Part shown: positions 6,771 through 8,343 of the stretch, piece after piece
Layout: every line of letters begins with the position of its first letter
How positions within the stretch are numbered: position 1 is the first letter of the stretch
Source of the DNA: JAFDVL01 sp043719385
GTDB lineage: Bacteria; Acidobacteriota; Blastocatellia; RBC074
Assembly (NCBI GenBank): GCA_043719385.1
Contig: JAYSTY010000188.1
Span: forward strand, 1-8,343
Reading direction: 5' to 3'
DNA length: 8,343 nucleotides
Made by a program: the position numbers and the translations under genes
Notes under the pieces: model-generated
Databases searched by the model: none
What the model was told of the DNA's origin: nothing
What the model saw: the letters and a program-made list of their open reading frames with translations, nothing else

Positions 6771-7748
6771 ATGACAGAACGATTGAAGGTCGCAGTAATC
6801 GGCACCGGACATTTAGGCCGCGAACACGCCAGAATTTATGCCGCGCTGGAACAGGTGGAACTCGTCGCCGTGTGCGATACGAATGAAACCGTCGGGCGGG
6901 AAATTGCGGCGAAATATCACACACAATTTGTCCGCGATTATCGTGAATTACCTGCTTCAGTTGAAGCTGTCAGCATTGCTGCGCCCACCATCAATCATCA
7001 CGAAATTACTTGCAGCGTGCTGGAAAAAGGCATGCACGTCTTAGTTGAAAAACCAATTTCCCGCACTTTGCTCGAAGCTGATGAAATGATTTCTTTGGCT
7101 GCTTTGTCCGGCAAAGTTTTACAGGTCGGACATATTGAGCGTTTCAATCCAGCCTTTGTTTTATTTAGTCAGCAGGTGACGCAGCCCTATTTTTTTGAAG
7201 CGCATCGCCTGGGAATCTTTACGCCGCGTTCGCTGGATATTGATGTCGTGATGGATTTGATGGTGCACGAACTGGACATAATTTCTTCGCTCGTGCCCAG
7301 CGAAGTCGTCAAAATTGAGGCCGTCGGAATCCCGATTCTGACGCCAAAAATTGACCTCGCCAATGCCCGTGTTGAGTTTGCCAATGGCTGTGTTGCCAAC
7401 ATTTCGGCAAGTCGTGTTTCGGGGGAGCGGATGCGCAAGCTGCGCGTCTTTCAACCGCATGAATATTACTCGCTGGATTATGCGGAACAGCAGGTAACGA
7501 TGTGTAAATTGTTGCCGCCACCGCCAGGATCAATGCGACCGGAAATTGTTGCGCAGCAACTCGAAGTGCAAAAACGAGAGCCATTACTCGCCGAAATCGA
7601 AGCGTTCATCACTGCTGTGCAAGAAAATTCTGCGCCAGTGGTCAGTGGCGCGGATGGGCGGCGGGCTTTAGCTTTGGCACATCAGGTCCTGGAAAAAATC
7701 AGAATCCACTCAACCCACGCAGGCATCAAATTGATCGTGGATAATTAA
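6771..7748 (+). CDS. Gfo/Idh/MocA-family NAD(P)-dependent sugar oxidoreductase
   Basis: A complete 325-aa cytosolic enzyme. An N-terminal Rossmann fold begins VAVIGTGHLGREHARIY, with G11-x-G13-x-x-G16 for the dinucleotide. An acidic residue at the end of the second strand (VAVCD, D36) suggests a preference for NAD over NADP. The family signature VEKPISR (92-98) carries K94. VGHIERFNP (119-127) follows, and the catalytic segment DLMVHELD (162-169) holds D162 and the general acid/base H166. The C-terminal alpha/beta domain is intact to about residue 325. Enzymes with GHIERFNP are frequently nucleotide-sugar 3-dehydrogenases; GnnA, which makes UDP-3-keto-GlcNAc for amino-sugar lipid A, is one relative to test. 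No GnnB-like aminotransferase or lpx gene is in view, so the substrate stays open. The start at 6771 has AGGG 9 nt upstream. Being divergent from an ArnT-like transferase hints at a role in envelope sugars. Confidence 0.9.
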   Translation: MTERLKVAVIGTGHLGREHARIYAALEQVELVAVCDTNETVGREIAAKYHTQFVRDYRELPASVEAVSIAAPTINHHEITCSVLEKGMHVLVEKPISRTLLEADEMISLAALSGKVLQVGHIERFNPAFVLFSQQVTQPYFFEAHRLGIFTPRSLDIDVVMDLMVHELDIISSLVPSEVVKIEAVGIPILTPKIDLANARVEFANGCVANISASRVSGERMRKLRVFQPHEYYSLDYAEQQVTMCKLLPPPPGSMRPEIVAQQLEVQKREPLLAEIEAFITAVQENSAPVVSGADGRRALALAHQVLEKIRIHSTHAGIKLIVDN

Positions 7749-7784
7749 AGGTTTGGCTTCCTATAATTTCCAGGCAAATATTTT

Positions 7785-7925
7785 TCCACGAAGCCACACG
7801 AAGCGGCACGAAGATACGATGGGGCGAGTGGGAGACGGGGCGATGGGGCGATCAGGTTTTTCTCGCCCTGCATCACCCTTTCACACCGTCACTCTTCTTC
7901 GTGAACCTTCGTGTGACTTCGTGGA
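7785..7925. repeat. Imperfect 30-bp inverted repeat forming a 141-bp palindromic element
   Basis: The left arm 7785-7814 and right arm 7896-7925 match in reverse complement at 26 of 30 positions, around an 81-bp loop. Each arm has three copies of CACGAAG / CTTCGTG at an exact 10-bp period (7787, 7797, 7807; 7897, 7907, 7917). The loop itself is partly self-complementary: 7838-7851 against 7864-7878, with one gap. It lies between two convergent genes, and a T-rich tract follows at 7935-7943, so it may also help end plus-strand transcription. No transposase and no clear target-site duplication were seen. CTTCGTG-rich repeats of this kind recur in environmental genomes, as far as I recall; this could not be checked here. 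Confidence 0.85.
7818..7849. repeat. Octamer array GAYGGGGC in the palindrome loop
   Basis: Four consecutive 8-bp units: GATGGGGC (7818), GAGTGGGA (7826, degenerate), GACGGGGC (7834) and GATGGGGC (7842). The consensus is the same octamer found on the minus strand at 894-929, so two loci in this window share one short-repeat family. Confidence 0.75.
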
Positions 7926-7957
7926 TGAGAAAATCTTTTTTCTTGCAAGCTGTATCT

Positions 7958-8343
7958 TCAATTTCCATTACCAACCATCACAAAACTTGCCCAATAAAAC
8001 GGATGACGATATTTTTCATTTTTCATCACCGCCAATGCCGCTTGTCGTAACGCCTCCGCTTTAGTCTGTGGGAGCCTGGTATTTCTGAGGTTGCGATGAA
8101 ACGCAATCATCAAATCCGCCGTCGAATCATCGCGGACTTCCCATTGACTCACGACGGTTGTGGCACAGCCGGCATTCATAAAAGCCCACGTCAAACCGAT
8201 CATTCCTTCGCCGGTGCCGATGCGCCCGAGGCCGGTTTCACAGGCCGAGAGAATAACCAGATCAGCATGCAATTTCAGCTTCATAATTTCTTTGGCAGAA
8301 ACCCAGCCTTCATCTTCATCGCTGTTGCCCGGAGTTAACCAAA
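7958..8343 (-). CDS. CHAT-domain protease-like protein, C-terminal fragment (enters from right edge)
   Basis: The frame is open from the right edge to a TGA at 7958, giving 127 visible residues. It continues upstream of the internal ATG at 8284 (WVSAKEI precedes it), so that ATG is not the start. The fragment is the end of a CHAT domain (caspase HetF associated with TPRs), a clan CD cysteine-protease fold. LVILSACETGLG contains the catalytic Cys (visible residue 34). GEGMIGLTWAFMNAGC, VVSQWEVRDDSTADLM and HPFYWASFVMVGNG are the expected downstream motifs. The partner His should lie just upstream, outside the window. These domains usually end long TPR-repeat proteins in Acidobacteriota and cyanobacteria; the N-terminal part and any partner gene are not visible. 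It converges on the oxidoreductase gene, with the palindromic element between them. Confidence 0.9.
   Translation of the reverse strand, partial: WLTPGNSDEDEGWVSAKEIMKLKLHADLVILSACETGLGRIGTGEGMIGLTWAFMNAGCATTVVSQWEVRDDSTADLMIAFHRNLRNTRLPQTKAEALRQAALAVMKNEKYRHPFYWASFVMVGNGN

Noticed and set aside
8096..8338. Plus-strand reading frame opposite the CHAT gene.
   Set aside because: It is antisense to clear CHAT motifs and has no recognisable protein features.
7958..8343. CHAT domain as part of a type III-E CRISPR (craspase) system.
   Set aside because: No CRISPR array or Cas7-11-like gene is in the window. CHAT domains are common outside CRISPR, and the motifs fit an ordinary TPR-CHAT protein.

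Overview
The window (8343 bp, roughly 50% GC by eye, mixed locally) looks like the chromosome of a large-genome, Gram-negative environmental bacterium. The best guess is Acidobacteriota (Blastocatellia-like). Planctomycetota or Verrucomicrobiota are alternatives, because the PSD1-type cytochrome (DUF1549/DUF1553) and cytochrome c-WD40 families are concentrated in these phyla. TPR-CHAT-type proteins and an ArnT-like glycosyltransferase fit the same picture. This assignment is inferred from gene content only.

Layout. (1) 4192 to 1, minus strand: a tight three-gene unit. It starts with a large secreted DUF1549/Big_2/DUF1553 protein with two Cys/His haem-like motifs. A 30-bp gap leads to a small PD-(D/E)XK nuclease-like protein, and a 5-bp gap leads to a secreted c-type cytochrome/WD40 protein that runs off the left edge. 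(2) 4361-5056, plus strand: a small exported protein of unknown function, divergent from the first unit across 168 bp. (3) 6683-5028, minus strand: a 551-aa ArnT/PMT_2 family membrane glycosyltransferase whose 3' end overlaps the previous gene tail-to-tail by 29 bp. (4) 6771-7748, plus strand: a Gfo/Idh/MocA sugar oxidoreductase, divergent from the glycosyltransferase across 87 bp. (5) 7749-7957: a non-coding spacer dominated by a 141-bp imperfect palindrome. Its arms carry CACGAAG three times at an exact 10-bp period, and its loop carries a GAYGGGGC octamer array. (6) 8343-7958, minus strand: the C-terminal end of a CHAT-domain protease-like protein that enters from the right.

How the genes may work together. 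The cytochrome/DUF1549-DUF1553 protein and the cytochrome/WD40 protein are a recurrent partnership of exported haem-motif proteins; their substrate is unknown. The nuclease-like gene between them is the odd member. The glycosyltransferase and oxidoreductase could both serve cell-envelope sugar chemistry, but only adjacency supports this.

The most notable non-genic signal is the GAYGGGGC octamer repeat, which occurs twice. One copy is in the linker of the cytochrome/WD40 gene (894-929) and the other is in the palindrome loop (7818-7849). This suggests a dispersed repeat family in the genome. No tRNA, rRNA, CRISPR array, transposase or complete new multi-gene system was recognised.
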